From: Nocardioides acrostichi
Lineage (GTDB): Bacteria > Actinomycetota > Actinomycetes > Propionibacteriales > Nocardioidaceae
Assembly (NCBI RefSeq): GCF_015319165.1
Contig: NZ_JADIVZ010000008.1
Location: 62,001-126,000, forward strand
Reading direction: 5' to 3'
DNA length: 64,000 nt
Part shown: piece after piece, positions 53,230-62,433 of the stretch
Layout of the letters: each line of letters opens with the position of its first letter
Numbering within the stretch: position 1 is the stretch's first letter
Made by a program: the position numbers and the translations under genes
The notes under the pieces: model-generated
What the model was told of the DNA's origin: nothing
Databases searched by the model: none
Seen by the model: the letters and a program-made list of their open reading frames with translations, nothing else

Positions 53230-53852
53230 TTCGAGGCCTCCTTGCTGCCGGCCTTGCTGGCCTGGGCGACGAACGCCTCGTAGGCGCCCTGGGTGAAGAT
53301 CACGTCGTCGGCGCAGAGCACGTCGTAGGTGTTGACCTGGTCGGCCGCCACCACGTGCACCTCGGGGACGTTGCGCAGCGACAGCCAGGTGACCTGGTCG
53401 GTGCGCTCGAGGACGACGAGGTAGCGCGGCCGGGTCGAGACCTCGCGCAGCGCGGCGAGCGCGGCCTTGGTCGAGGGCGTGGCGCCCTCGACGAGACCCT
53501 CGACCACGTGGATGCGGCCGTCGCGCGCCCGGTCCGAGAGGGCTCCGCGCAGAGCGGCGGCCTTCATCTTCTTGGGGGTGCGCTGGGAGTAGTCGCGCGG
53601 CTGCGGGCCGTGGACGATGCCACCGCCGGCGAACTGCGGGGCGCGGATCGAGCCCTGGCGGGCGCGGCCGGTGCCCTTCTGCTTGTACGGCTTGCGGCCA
53701 CCACCCGCGACCTCGCCGCGGGTCTTGGTGGCGTGCGTGCCCTGGCGGGCGGCGGCCTGCTGCGCGACGACGACCTGGTGGATCAGCGGGATGTTGACCT
53801 TGACGTCGAAGATGTCGGCGGGCAGGTCGACCGAGACGGTCTTGACAGCCAT
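53226..53852 (-). CDS. rplD: 50S ribosomal protein L4
   Basis: 208 aa. [43 protein letters not shown] is the tunnel loop. It also carries the autoregulatory role in E. coli; no S10-type leader was recognised here. Confidence 0.98.
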   Translation of the reverse strand: MAVKTVSVDLPADIFDVKVNIPLIHQVVVAQQAAARQGTHATKTRGEVAGGGRKPYKQKGTGRARQGSIRAPQFAGGGIVHGPQPRDYSQRTPKKMKAAALRGALSDRARDGRIHVVEGLVEGATPSTKAALAALREVSTRPRYLVVLERTDQVTWLSLRNVPEVHVVAADQVNTYDVLCADDVIFTQGAYEAFVAQASKAGSKEASK

Positions 53853-53854
53853 GC

Positions 53855-54520
53855 TCAGGCCTCCTTCGCGAGCTTCTTGGCGGCCGAGCGGAGCACGACC
53901 ACGCCGCCCTTGGGGCCGGGGACGGCACCCTTGAGCAGGATCAGGCCCTTCTCGGCATCCACCGCGTGCACGGTGATGTTCTGGGTGGTGACGGTGTCGG
54001 TGCCCATGCGACCGGCCATGCGCAGGCCCTTGAACACGCGGCCCGGCGTGGCGCAGGCGCCGATGGAGCCCGGCTTGCGGTGGTTGCGGTGCGCACCGTG
54101 CGAGGCGGAGACGCCGGCGAAGCCGTGGCGCTTCATCGTGCCGGCGAAGCCCTTGCCCTTGGAGGTACCGGTGACGTCAATCTCCTCGCCCGCGGCGAAG
54201 GTGTCGACGGCGATCTCCTGACCGACGGCGTACTCGCCGGCGGTGGCGGTGCGGATCTCGACCACGTGGCGGCGCGGCGTGGTGCCGGCCTTGGCGAAGT
54301 GACCCGCCTGCGGCTTGGTGACCTTGCGGCCCTCGATCTCGCCGAAGCCGATCTGGACGGCGTTGTAGCCGTCGGTCTCGGGCGTGCGGACCTGGGTGAC
54401 CACGTTGGTGCTCGCGCGGATCACGGTCACGGGGACGACGAGGTTGTTCTCGTCCCAGACCTGGGTCATGCCGAGCTTGGTGCCCAGCAGCCCCTTGAGG
54501 TTGCGTTCCATAGTCGTCAT
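53855..54520 (-). CDS. rplC: 50S ribosomal protein L3
   Basis: 221 aa. [25 protein letters not shown] and [42 protein letters not shown]. The ATG at 54520 has GAGGG 8 nt upstream; a second ATG 9 nt in is less likely. Confidence 0.98.
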   Translation of the reverse strand: MTTMERNLKGLLGTKLGMTQVWDENNLVVPVTVIRASTNVVTQVRTPETDGYNAVQIGFGEIEGRKVTKPQAGHFAKAGTTPRRHVVEIRTATAGEYAVGQEIAVDTFAAGEEIDVTGTSKGKGFAGTMKRHGFAGVSASHGAHRNHRKPGSIGACATPGRVFKGLRMAGRMGTDTVTTQNITVHAVDAEKGLILLKGAVPGPKGGVVVLRSAAKKLAKEA

Positions 54521-54531
54521 GTCGTCAGCCC

Positions 54532-54840
54532 TCAGAGCTTGATCTCGATGTCGACGCCGGCGGGCAGGTCGAGGCGCATGAGCGAGTCGACGGTCTTCGG
54601 CGTGGGGTCGATGATGTCGATGAGGCGCTTGTGGGTGCGCATCTCGAAGTGCTCGCGGGAGTCCTTGTACTTGTGGGGCGAGCGGATGACGCAGTACACG
54701 TTCTTCTCGGTCGGCAGCGGCACCGGGCCGGCGACCTTCGCACCCGTACGGGTGACGGTGTCCACGATCTTGCGTGCCGAGGTGTCGATCACCTCGTGGT
54801 CATAGGCCTTGAGCCTGATGCGGATCTTCTGTCCCGCCAT
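54532..54840 (-). CDS. rpsJ: 30S ribosomal protein S10
   Basis: 102 aa. [34 protein letters not shown] start and [37 protein letters not shown] end. First gene of the S10 operon, with about 490 bp of non-coding DNA upstream. No tuf gene directly upstream. Confidence 0.98.
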   Translation of the reverse strand: MAGQKIRIRLKAYDHEVIDTSARKIVDTVTRTGAKVAGPVPLPTEKNVYCVIRSPHKYKDSREHFEMRTHKRLIDIIDPTPKTVDSLMRLDLPAGVDIEIKL

Positions 54841-55329
54841 AGGTCTCGTCCGTCCTTCTCCGTAGTCCAGCCGCGTACGTGTCGAACCGGCCGTAGGTTT
54901 CGGCCCGTTCCCGTGTCGCTCCTGCCAGCTCCGCCGACCCCCGCGGTCGGGCGTGTCGCGCTCGGTGCACATATCTGTGCGCACGACACCAGGACCGGGG
55001 ATCCTGCTGCTGACCTTCTCGGCGGCCCGGTTGGGGCGGGCGTTCGAGCGAATCGGGTCTCCCTGCACGGCGTGCAGATCCAGGCGAGGCACATCGTGGC
55101 CGCTGAGCATCCCAGCCGGCACGGTGAGCACCGGGTGGAGGAGACGCGATTCAGGAGTCAAGATGGGCCGCACCCGACGACCTTCTCGGGGCAACCCGGA
55201 TATCTTGGCAGACTCCCGGGGTCACGCCAAATCGTTCCCGGTTCGCCCCGATGGTCGGCGCGGTCTGACACGATGACGGTCGAGTAAAGGACCAGCGTCT
55301 CACCGGCGCACCCACCCCCAGGAGTCGCG
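54841..55329. promoter_or_regulatory. Divergent non-coding region between rpsJ and the membrane-protein cluster
   Basis: 489 bp with no believable gene. It should hold the S10 operon promoter (minus strand) and that of the cluster at 55330. Seen are an imperfect palindrome GCACATATCTGTGC (54967-54980) and a TTGGC-N16-GCCAA inverted repeat at about 55205-55230. The latter gives a TTGGCG-N17-CAAGAT promoter-like pair on the minus strand. An extra-long rpsJ leader of over 300 nt would follow from it. All of this is by eye. Confidence 0.35.
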
Positions 55330-56442
55330 ATGTCCGACGGCATGCCGCCGCCACCCGGCTGGCAGCCGCCTCCCGAGGCCGCTCCTGGGCAGCAATCCCC
55401 TCCCCCGGGCTGGCAGCAGGCTCCTCCGCCCTCACCGCAGCCGGGCCTGCCGCCGTCCGGCCCGGGCCACCCGGGGCCGCAGTACGCCGCTGCGCACAAG
55501 CCGGGCGCCATCGCGCTGCGCCCGCTGCGGCTCGGCGACATCTACGACGGCTCGTTCCGCGTGATCCGCTACAACCCGCGCGCCACGGTGGGGGCGGCCC
55601 TGGTCGTGGCGTCGGTCGCGATGCTCGTGCCGGTGCTCGTCACCGCGGTGCTCACCTGGACCCTCGGCACCTCCCTCGAGTTCGAGACCGACGCCCGTGG
55701 CAATCCCACCGATCTCGCCGGGGTCGCCGGGGCGCTCGGCGCCTACGGCTCGCTGCTGCTCGGCGCGTTCCTGCAGCAGATCGGTCTGCTGCTGGTCTCG
55801 GGCATGGTCGCCCACGTGGTGGCCGCCGCCGCCATCGGCCGCAAGCTCACCCTCGGCGAGGCCTGGGCCGCCACCCACGGCCGGCGCTGGCGGCTGGTGG
55901 GCCTGACCGTGCTGCTCACCGCCACTCTGCTCGCGCTCGCGCTCTACGCCGCGACCTTCTTCGTCCTCTACTTCGTGGGGGCGAGCGTCCTGGTCTACGT
56001 GCTGTACAGCCTGGTCACCGGACCGCTGCTCATCGTCGGCCTCCTCGTGTTCTGGGTGCGCGTCTACTACCTGGCCGTCCCGTGTCTGGTGCTCGAGCAG
56101 CTGGGCGTCTGGGCCTCGTTGCGGCGCTCGGCGTCGCTCACGAAGGGTCACTTCTGGCGCACCCTCGGCATCGGGCTGCTCACGGTGATCATCGCGGGGG
56201 TGGCCGGGCAGGTGCTGGGAGTGCCGGTCAGCCTCATCGGCAACGTGGCCGCCGTGCTCGTCGACCCGGCCTACAGCCTGCTCGTGCTCATCGTGGCGCA
56301 GGCGATCGGCAGCGCGCTCTCGGGTGCCCTGGTCGCACCGTTCTCGACCGCCGTCTCGGCGTGCCAGTACCTCGACCTGCGCATGCGCAAGGAGGCCTAC
56401 GACGTCGACCTGATGACCCAGGCAGGCCTCACCGGCCCATGA
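55330..56442 (+). CDS. Polytopic membrane protein with Pro-rich N-terminus (DUF7544/GPDPase-membrane-like)
   Basis: 370 aa. Residues 1-55 are Pro/Gly/Gln-rich (PPPPGWQPPPEA), then RPLRLGDIYDGSFRVIRYNPRATVG, a motif shared by glycerophosphodiester-phosphodiesterase-type membrane domains, and about six transmembrane helices. Function unknown. It has a good ribosome site (AGGAG 5-6 nt before the ATG) and heads a plus-strand run whose next gene overlaps by 4 nt (ATGA). Confidence 0.72.
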   Translation: MSDGMPPPPGWQPPPEAAPGQQSPPPGWQQAPPPSPQPGLPPSGPGHPGPQYAAAHKPGAIALRPLRLGDIYDGSFRVIRYNPRATVGAALVVASVAMLVPVLVTAVLTWTLGTSLEFETDARGNPTDLAGVAGALGAYGSLLLGAFLQQIGLLLVSGMVAHVVAAAAIGRKLTLGEAWAATHGRRWRLVGLTVLLTATLLALALYAATFFVLYFVGASVLVYVLYSLVTGPLLIVGLLVFWVRVYYLAVPCLVLEQLGVWASLRRSASLTKGHFWRTLGIGLLTVIIAGVAGQVLGVPVSLIGNVAAVLVDPAYSLLVLIVAQAIGSALSGALVAPFSTAVSACQYLDLRMRKEAYDVDLMTQAGLTGP

Positions 56443-57074
56443 TCGCCACCCTGGCCGCTCGGGTCTCGCTCGTCGCGGGCGGCTCGCCGCTCACGCCGTC
56501 GCCGGACGACGCGCGCAGCCAGCTGCGTCGTGAGCTGGTCGACCCCGACTACCACCGAAGCGACCCCGTCCAGGCCGTGCTCGACGGTGTGCAGCGGCTC
56601 ATCGACGGGGTCTCCCGGGCAGGCGGTACCCAGCGACCGGTCGTGCTCGTGGCCTCCCTGCTGCTCTTCGCCCTGCTCGTGCTCGGACTCGGCTGGCTGC
56701 TCTCCCGGGCCCGCCGCACGGCACGTCGCCCCGGCTCGGACACCCCGGTGCTGCACGACGTCTCGCTCACCGCCGCCCAGCTGCGGGCCCGGGCCGACGC
56801 CGCCCTGGCCGAGGGCCGCTTCGACGACGCCGTGGTCGACGGCTTCCGGGCGCTCGCCGTGCGCGAGGCCGAGGCGGGCCGGCTCGTCGACGCCCGGAGC
56901 GCCACCACGCGCGAGGTGGCCACTCGGCTGCGGGAACGGCACCTCCGGCTCGACGCGCAGGTCACCGCCGCGGCCACCACGTTCGACCTGGTGCTCTACG
57001 GGCACCACGCCGCGAGTGCGCGGCAGGCCCGAGACGTCCTCGCCCTCGACGACACACTGGTGGGCGCCCGATGA
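56439..57074 (+). CDS. DUF4129-type membrane protein
   Basis: 211 aa. One transmembrane helix at about 68-88 (VVLVASLLLFALLVLGLGWLL) splits an N-terminal extracytoplasmic part from a C-terminal helical domain (LTAAQLRARADAALAEGRFDDAVVDGFRALAVREAEAG) typical of DUF4129. In actinobacteria such genes accompany MoxR and DUF58 genes. It overlaps both neighbours by 4 nt. Confidence 0.72.
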   Translation: MIATLAARVSLVAGGSPLTPSPDDARSQLRRELVDPDYHRSDPVQAVLDGVQRLIDGVSRAGGTQRPVVLVASLLLFALLVLGLGWLLSRARRTARRPGSDTPVLHDVSLTAAQLRARADAALAEGRFDDAVVDGFRALAVREAEAGRLVDARSATTREVATRLRERHLRLDAQVTAAATTFDLVLYGHHAASARQARDVLALDDTLVGAR

Positions 57075-58231
57075 GCGCGACCACGACCGCCACCGCCAGG
57101 TCCGCGGCTGCGCCGTCGCCCCGCGGGCGCCGCGGTCGACGCTTCGGCACCCTGCTCATCGTGGCCGGGCTGGTCTCGGCGGTCGTGGTGGCCCTCGCCG
57201 TCGGCGGCGACGCCCCTCGCACCGGGTTCCTCGACCCCGACAACCCCGACCCAGCGGGCGCCCAGGCGGTGGCCCGGGTGCTGTCCGACGACGGCATCGA
57301 GGTGCAGGTCGTGCGGTCTGCCGCCGCTCTGCGCGCGGCATCGTCCGATGGCGACGCGACCGTGCTGGTCACCTCGCCCGAACACCTGGGCCGCAGCACC
57401 GCCCGTCACCTGCTCGCCGAAGCGGCTCCCGGCACGCTGGTCATCGCCCAGCCCGATCTGCTGGCGCTCGACGCCCTCGACCTCGATCTCGACACCTCCT
57501 ACGCCCCCGAGCTGGGCGGCAGCCCGGTCGAGGCCGACTGCGACCTCCCGCAGGTCGTGGGCCTGCGCCTCGAGGTCGACCGGCCCACCGGGTACTCCGG
57601 GCGCAGCGAGCAGAGCTGCTTCGGCGCGGACCCCTCGCTGCTCGTCGTGCGCGATGGCATCACCGTGCTGGGCGCGAGCGAACTGCTGAGCAACGACCAG
57701 ATCGTGCGCGCCGACAACGCCGCCATCGCACTGCGGATCCTCGGCCAGCGCGACCGGCTGGTCTGGTACGTGCCGTCGATCGAGGATCTCCAGGGCGACG
57801 ACGCCGCCACGCTCGGGTCGCTGCTGCCGCCGTGGCTCGGGCCGGGGGTCGTGCTCGTGCTGATCGCACTCGTGGCCCTGGTGCTCTGGCGCGCCCGGCG
57901 CCTGGGCCCCTTGGCCACCGAGAACCTGCCGGTGGTGGTGCGCGCCGCCGAGACCACGCACAGCCAGGGCCGGCTCTACCGGCGCGCCGGTGATCGAGAG
58001 CACGCGGCAGCAGCGCTGCGGCGCGCGACGCGACGACGTCTCACGACCCGTCTGCGGCTGGGTCGCGAGACGACCCACGGCACCTTCGTCCTGGCCGTCG
58101 CGGCCGCGACGGGCCGCGCCGAGCGCGACGTGGCCGCGCTGCTCGCCCACGACTCGACCCCCGAGACCGACGCCGACCTGGTGTCGCTCGCCGACGCCCT
58201 GCACACCCTCGAGAAAGAGGTACACCCGTGA
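57071..58231 (+). CDS. DUF4350 domain protein
   Basis: 386 aa. Signal-anchor helix (about 27-45), an extracytoplasmic domain resembling a glutamine-amidotransferase-like fold (FLDPDNPDPAGAQAVARVLSDDGIEVQV), then a second transmembrane helix (about 258-276, VVLVLIALVALVLW) and a cytoplasmic basic tail. Sits next to MoxR, the usual DUF4350 context. Overlaps the DUF4129 and MoxR genes by 4 nt each. Confidence 0.72.
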   Translation: MSATTTATARSAAAPSPRGRRGRRFGTLLIVAGLVSAVVVALAVGGDAPRTGFLDPDNPDPAGAQAVARVLSDDGIEVQVVRSAAALRAASSDGDATVLVTSPEHLGRSTARHLLAEAAPGTLVIAQPDLLALDALDLDLDTSYAPELGGSPVEADCDLPQVVGLRLEVDRPTGYSGRSEQSCFGADPSLLVVRDGITVLGASELLSNDQIVRADNAAIALRILGQRDRLVWYVPSIEDLQGDDAATLGSLLPPWLGPGVVLVLIALVALVLWRARRLGPLATENLPVVVRAAETTHSQGRLYRRAGDREHAAAALRRATRRRLTTRLRLGRETTHGTFVLAVAAATGRAERDVAALLAHDSTPETDADLVSLADALHTLEKEVHP

Positions 58232-59232
58232 CCGACCCGTTCACGTCGGACTCCTCCCCCCACCACCGCACCCCCGAGGTCACGGAGGCCGCCCGCGATC
58301 GGCTGGGCGCCGTCCGGGCCGAGGTGGCGAAAGCCGTCGTGGGGCAGGACGCCGCGGTCTCCGGGCTGCTGGTGGCGTTGCTGTGCGGTGGGCACGTGCT
58401 GATGGAGGGTGTGCCCGGCACGGCGAAGACCCTGCTGGTGCGCACCCTGGCCGCCAGCCTCTCGGTGGAGTCTCGACGCGTGCAGTTCACGCCCGACCTC
58501 ATGCCCGGCGACATCACGGGCTCGATGGTCATCGACAACCGCGAGGGAGAGCTGCGCTTTCGCGAGGGTCCGGTGTTCACCAACCTGCTGCTCGCCGACG
58601 AGATCAACCGCACGCCGCCGAAGACCCAGTCGGCGCTGCTGGAGGCCATGGAGGAGGGCCAGGTCTCGATCGACGGCGTCTCTCGGCCGCTGCCGGCGCC
58701 GTTCCTCGTGGCCGCGACCCAGAACCCGGTCGAGTTCGAGGGCACCTACCCGCTGCCCGAGGCCCAACTCGACCGGTTCCTGCTCAAGGTCGTGCTGCCC
58801 GTGCCCGAGCGAGAGCAGGAGGTCGAGATCCTGGCCCGGCACGCGGGCGGCTTCGACCCTCGCGACGTCGCCGGCGCCGGGGTCACCGCCGTGGCGAGCG
58901 CCGACGACATCGCCGCGGCGCGGGCCGCGGTCGGCGCGGTGCAGGTGTCCTCGGAGGTGCGGGGCTACATCGTCGACATCGCCCGCGCCACGCGTCAGTC
59001 GCCGTCGCTCTCGATGGGGGTCAGCCCGCGCGGCGCCACCGCGCTCCTGCGCTCGGCGCGCGCGTGGGCCTGGCTCAACCGCCGCGACTTCGTGACGCCC
59101 GACGACGTGAAGGATCTCGCCCACGCCACCTTGGCCCACCGGCTGGGCCTGCGGCCGGAGTCCGAACTCGAGGGCGTCGAGGTCGGCCAGGTGCTCGCCT
59201 CCGCCGTCTCGTCGGTGCAGGTGCCCCGCTGA
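58228..59232 (+). CDS. MoxR-family AAA ATPase
   Basis: 334 aa. Walker A GVPGTAKTLL, Walker B LLADEINRTPPKTQSALLEAMEEGQ, sensor TQNPVEFEGTYPLPEAQLDRF, and a C-terminal lid. MoxR ATPases act as chaperones, usually with a DUF58/VWA partner encoded next to them, as here. GTG start overlaps the preceding stop. Confidence 0.92.
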   Translation: MTDPFTSDSSPHHRTPEVTEAARDRLGAVRAEVAKAVVGQDAAVSGLLVALLCGGHVLMEGVPGTAKTLLVRTLAASLSVESRRVQFTPDLMPGDITGSMVIDNREGELRFREGPVFTNLLLADEINRTPPKTQSALLEAMEEGQVSIDGVSRPLPAPFLVAATQNPVEFEGTYPLPEAQLDRFLLKVVLPVPEREQEVEILARHAGGFDPRDVAGAGVTAVASADDIAAARAAVGAVQVSSEVRGYIVDIARATRQSPSLSMGVSPRGATALLRSARAWAWLNRRDFVTPDDVKDLAHATLAHRLGLRPESELEGVEVGQVLASAVSSVQVPR

Positions 59233-59235
59233 CCC

Positions 59236-60555
59236 ATGGCGATCACCGGACGTCTCCCGTTGCTGCTGCTCGCCGGCCTCGTGCCGGTCGTGCTGGTGGC
59301 GCGCGGGAGCACGCCCTGGTTGTGGCTGCTGGTCGTGCTCGCCCTGAGCGGCCTGGACTGGCTGGCGGCGCCGGCACCGCGGACACTCGAGATCGCCCGC
59401 CGCTCCCCGGGGGCGACCAGGCTCGGCACCCCGGCGACCACCACGCTGCTGGTCACCAACGCCGGACGACGCCCCGTGCGGGCACTGGTGCGCGACGCGT
59501 GGCAACCGACCGCCGGCGCGAGCGGTAACCGACACCGCGTCCGGCTCGCAGTCGGCGCCCAGATCGCATGCGCGACCCCCCTGCTGCCCCGGCGCCGTGG
59601 CGATCTCCGCGCCGTGGGCGTGACCGTGCGGACACGAGGCCCGCTCGGCCTGGTGTGCCGGCAGCAGACGCGCGACGTGCCGGGTACGGTGCGTTCGCTG
59701 CCGCCCTTCGAGTCGCGCAAGCACCTGCCCTCGCGACTGGCCCGGCTACGCGAGCTCGACGGCCGAGCGGCCGTGCGCGTACGCGGCGAAGGCACCGAGT
59801 TCGACTCGCTGCGCGAGTACGTGCAGGGCGACGACGTGCGTTCGATCGATTGGCGCGCCTCGGCCCGGTCGCGCTCGGTGGTGGTGCGCACCTGGCAGCC
59901 GGAGCGCGACCGACGCGTGGTGCTGGTGCTCGACACCTCGCGCACCTCGGCCGGTCGTGTCGCGACGTCCGGGATGCAGGACGACGTCGACGGCGTGCCC
60001 CGGCTCGACTCCGCGATGGACGCCGCGCTGCTGCTCGGCGCGCTCGCGGCCCGGGCCGGTGATCGGGTCGACCTGGTCGCGGGCGACCGACGGATCCGCT
60101 CCCAGGTGCGGCTGCACGCCGCTCGCGACATCGCCGCACGCATGCAGGACGCCATGAGCACCTTGGAGCCGGTGATCGCCGAGGCCGACTGGTCGGCGCT
60201 CGCCGGGGCGGTGCAGGCGCTCGGGCGTCGCCGCGCGCTCGTCGTCCTGCTGACGCCGTTGGAGCCGACCGCGGTGGAGGAGAGCCTGCTGCCCGTGCTG
60301 CCGGCGCTGACCCGCTACCACCGGGTCGTGCTCGCCTCGGTACGTGACCCCGAGCTCGAGCGGCTGGCGGGGGTCCGCGACACGATCGACGACGTGTACG
60401 CCGCGGCCGCCGCCGAGCAGGCCCTGGCCCGGCGTCGACACACCGCCGACATGCTCGCCGCGTTGGGTGTCGACGTGGTGGATGCCGACGCCGAGTCGCT
60501 GCCGCCCGCCCTCGCCGACCACTACCTCACCCTCAAGGCCCGCGGGCTGCTGTGA
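59236..60555 (+). CDS. DUF58 domain protein (VWA-like)
   Basis: 439 aa. Two N-terminal hydrophobic segments (about 7-45), a beta-rich middle, the DUF58 hallmark GEGTEFDSLREYVQGDDVRSIDWRASARS, and a VWA-like domain with VVLVLDTSRTSAG (MIDAS-like D-x-S-x-S) near residue 230. Likely the MoxR partner. Starts 3 nt after the MoxR stop. Confidence 0.88.
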   Translation: MAITGRLPLLLLAGLVPVVLVARGSTPWLWLLVVLALSGLDWLAAPAPRTLEIARRSPGATRLGTPATTTLLVTNAGRRPVRALVRDAWQPTAGASGNRHRVRLAVGAQIACATPLLPRRRGDLRAVGVTVRTRGPLGLVCRQQTRDVPGTVRSLPPFESRKHLPSRLARLRELDGRAAVRVRGEGTEFDSLREYVQGDDVRSIDWRASARSRSVVVRTWQPERDRRVVLVLDTSRTSAGRVATSGMQDDVDGVPRLDSAMDAALLLGALAARAGDRVDLVAGDRRIRSQVRLHAARDIAARMQDAMSTLEPVIAEADWSALAGAVQALGRRRALVVLLTPLEPTAVEESLLPVLPALTRYHRVVLASVRDPELERLAGVRDTIDDVYAAAAAEQALARRRHTADMLAALGVDVVDADAESLPPALADHYLTLKARGLL

Positions 60556-60586
60556 GGTTCCGCCGAGCCCGCGGGCGAGAAGCCTC

Positions 60587-60599
60587 TAAGGTGAAGAAG
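60587..60599 (+). promoter_or_regulatory. Leaderless-type promoter for the SpoIIM-RDD pair
   Basis: TAAGGT (60587-60592), 6 nt, then GTG at 60599. It lies just after the DUF58 stop, so spoIIM-like and RDD genes can be transcribed separately. Confidence 0.5.
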
Positions 60600-61594
60600 T
60601 GGACTTGGACGCCTACGTCGCAGCGCACCTGCCGGCGTGGCAGCGCCTGGAGTCGCTGACGCGGCAGCGGCGGCTGACCGGGGCCGAGACCGACGAGCTG
60701 GTGGAGCTCTACCAACGGGTGGGCACGCACCTCTCCGTCGTCCGCACCAGTGCCCCCGACCCGAGCCTGGTCGCCTACCTCTCCGCCACCCTGGCGAAGG
60801 CCCGCACCCGCGCGGCCGGCACCCGTTCGGTCGGGTGGCGCGGCGTGGCCGGGTTCTACACCGAGCGCTTCCCGGCCGCCCTCTACCGGTTGCGGTACTG
60901 GTGGCTGGGCTGCCTGGCCGGCAACGTGGTCGTGACGGCGGTGATGATGCTGTGGCTGCTCGACCACCCAGACGTCGAGCAGTCGCTGCTGAGCCCCGGC
61001 GAGATCGACCAGTTGGTCAACCACGACGTCGAGGGCTACTACAGCGAGTACGCCGCCAGCCACTTCGCCGCCCAGGTGTGGGTCAACAACGCGTGGGTCG
61101 CTGCGCTGTGCATCGCTTTGGGCATCCTCGGACTCCCGGTGCTGTGGCTGCTGTTCCAGAACGTGGCCAACCTGGCGATCATCGGTTCGATCATGACCCG
61201 GCACGACCAGGGGCAGCACTTCTGGGGCTTGATCCTCCCCCATGGTCTGCTCGAGCTGACGGCCGTCTTCGTCGCCGGCGGCACCGGCCTGCGGCTGTTC
61301 TGGTCGTGGGTCGAGCCGCGCGAGCTCACCCGCACCCAGTCGCTGGCCCGCGAGGGCCGCACCGCGGGCACGATCGCGCTGGGGCTGGTCGCCGTGCTCG
61401 CCGTCTCCGGCGCCATCGAGGGTTTCGTGACGCCGTCCCCGCTGCCCACGTGGGCGCGCATCGGCATCGGCGTCACCGCCGAGGTGGCGTTCTGGGCCTA
61501 CGTGTTCGTGCTGGGCAGAGCCGCCGCGCACCGCGGTCACACCGGTGACCTCGGCGCACGCGTGCTGGAGGACAGAGTGGCGACGCAGGCATGA
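60599..61594 (+). CDS. Stage II sporulation protein M family membrane protein
   Basis: 331 aa. About five or six transmembrane segments (for example 102-120, 163-180, 195-215, 225-245, 262-280, 290-310). SpoIIM-family motifs include WVNNAWVAALCIALGI and LILPHGLLELTAVFVAGGTGL. In spore formers SpoIIM is part of the DMP complex; in non-sporulating actinobacteria it is an envelope protein of unknown job. Start GTG is fixed by the promoter. Confidence 0.85.
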   Translation: MDLDAYVAAHLPAWQRLESLTRQRRLTGAETDELVELYQRVGTHLSVVRTSAPDPSLVAYLSATLAKARTRAAGTRSVGWRGVAGFYTERFPAALYRLRYWWLGCLAGNVVVTAVMMLWLLDHPDVEQSLLSPGEIDQLVNHDVEGYYSEYAASHFAAQVWVNNAWVAALCIALGILGLPVLWLLFQNVANLAIIGSIMTRHDQGQHFWGLILPHGLLELTAVFVAGGTGLRLFWSWVEPRELTRTQSLAREGRTAGTIALGLVAVLAVSGAIEGFVTPSPLPTWARIGIGVTAEVAFWAYVFVLGRAAAHRGHTGDLGARVLEDRVATQA

Positions 61595-62433
61595 GCAGCC
61601 CGTACCGCGCCACCGGCACGCCCGAGCGCGCCCTGCTGACCGACGACGACCTGGTCACCGGCGACGCCGTCGCCCTCGACCTGCCGGCGGCCGGGTTGGG
61701 CGCACGCCTGGTCAGCGGGCTCCTCGACGTGGTGGTGACCCTGGTGCTGCTGGTCGCACTCGCGATCGTCGTGTTCATCGTGGTGCTGCGGCGCGACGGC
61801 GCGATCCAGCACATCGGGTTCGTGCTGCTGATGGTCTTCACGTTCCTGGTGTTCCCGACGGCGCTGGAGACGCTCACGCGTGGCCGCTCCCTGGGCAAGC
61901 TGGCGATGGGTCTGCGCACCGTGCGCGACGACGCCGGGCCCATCACCTTCCAGCACGCCTTCACCCGGGCTCTCATCGGGTTCGTGGAGATCTACGCCTT
62001 CAGCGGCGTGCCCGCCTTCTTCGCGGCCCTGCTCAACGGCCGCGGCAAGCGCCTGGGCGACTACGCGGCCGGCACCTACGTGGTGCGGGAGCGGATGCGC
62101 CTGGACCTGCCCCGCCCGCCGATGATGCCGCCGCCGCTGCGCGCCTGGGCCGACTCCGCCGACATCGCGGCCCTGCCCACGGGCCTCGCGATCGCCGTCC
62201 GCCGCTACAACGCCCGGGCGGGAGAGATCAGCCCGCAGGCCCACGCCGAGGTCGGACGCCGTCTCGCCGCTCAGGTCGTCGGGTTCGTCGCCCCGCCCCC
62301 ACCCCCCGGCACCCCGGACTGGGCGTTCCTCGCCGCGGTGGCCGCCACCCGGCGCGAGCGCGACCAAGCGCGCCTGGCGCGTGAGCAGTCGCTTCGTCGC
62401 CGACTGACGGCCGCGGCTCAGACCCGGCGGTAG
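61591..62433 (+). CDS. RDD family membrane protein
   Basis: 280 aa. Conserved Arg/Asp/Asp positions (GARLVSGLLDVVV) with four hydrophobic segments: about 44-66, 74-94, 126-145. GRSLGKLAMGLRTVRDD is the family signature, followed by a C-terminal cytoplasmic region with an Arg/Glu-rich helix. Overlaps the SpoIIM-like gene by 4 nt and trmB (convergent) by 16 bp at its 3' end. Confidence 0.85.
   Translation: MSSPYRATGTPERALLTDDDLVTGDAVALDLPAAGLGARLVSGLLDVVVTLVLLVALAIVVFIVVLRRDGAIQHIGFVLLMVFTFLVFPTALETLTRGRSLGKLAMGLRTVRDDAGPITFQHAFTRALIGFVEIYAFSGVPAFFAALLNGRGKRLGDYAAGTYVVRERMRLDLPRPPMMPPPLRAWADSADIAALPTGLAIAVRRYNARAGEISPQAHAEVGRRLAAQVVGFVAPPPPPGTPDWAFLAAVAATRRERDQARLAREQSLRRRLTAAAQTRR

Noticed and set aside
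54841..55329. S10-type leader with an L4 regulatory structure
   Set aside because: No resemblance that I can see to the known gammaproteobacterial leader; only short inverted repeats.
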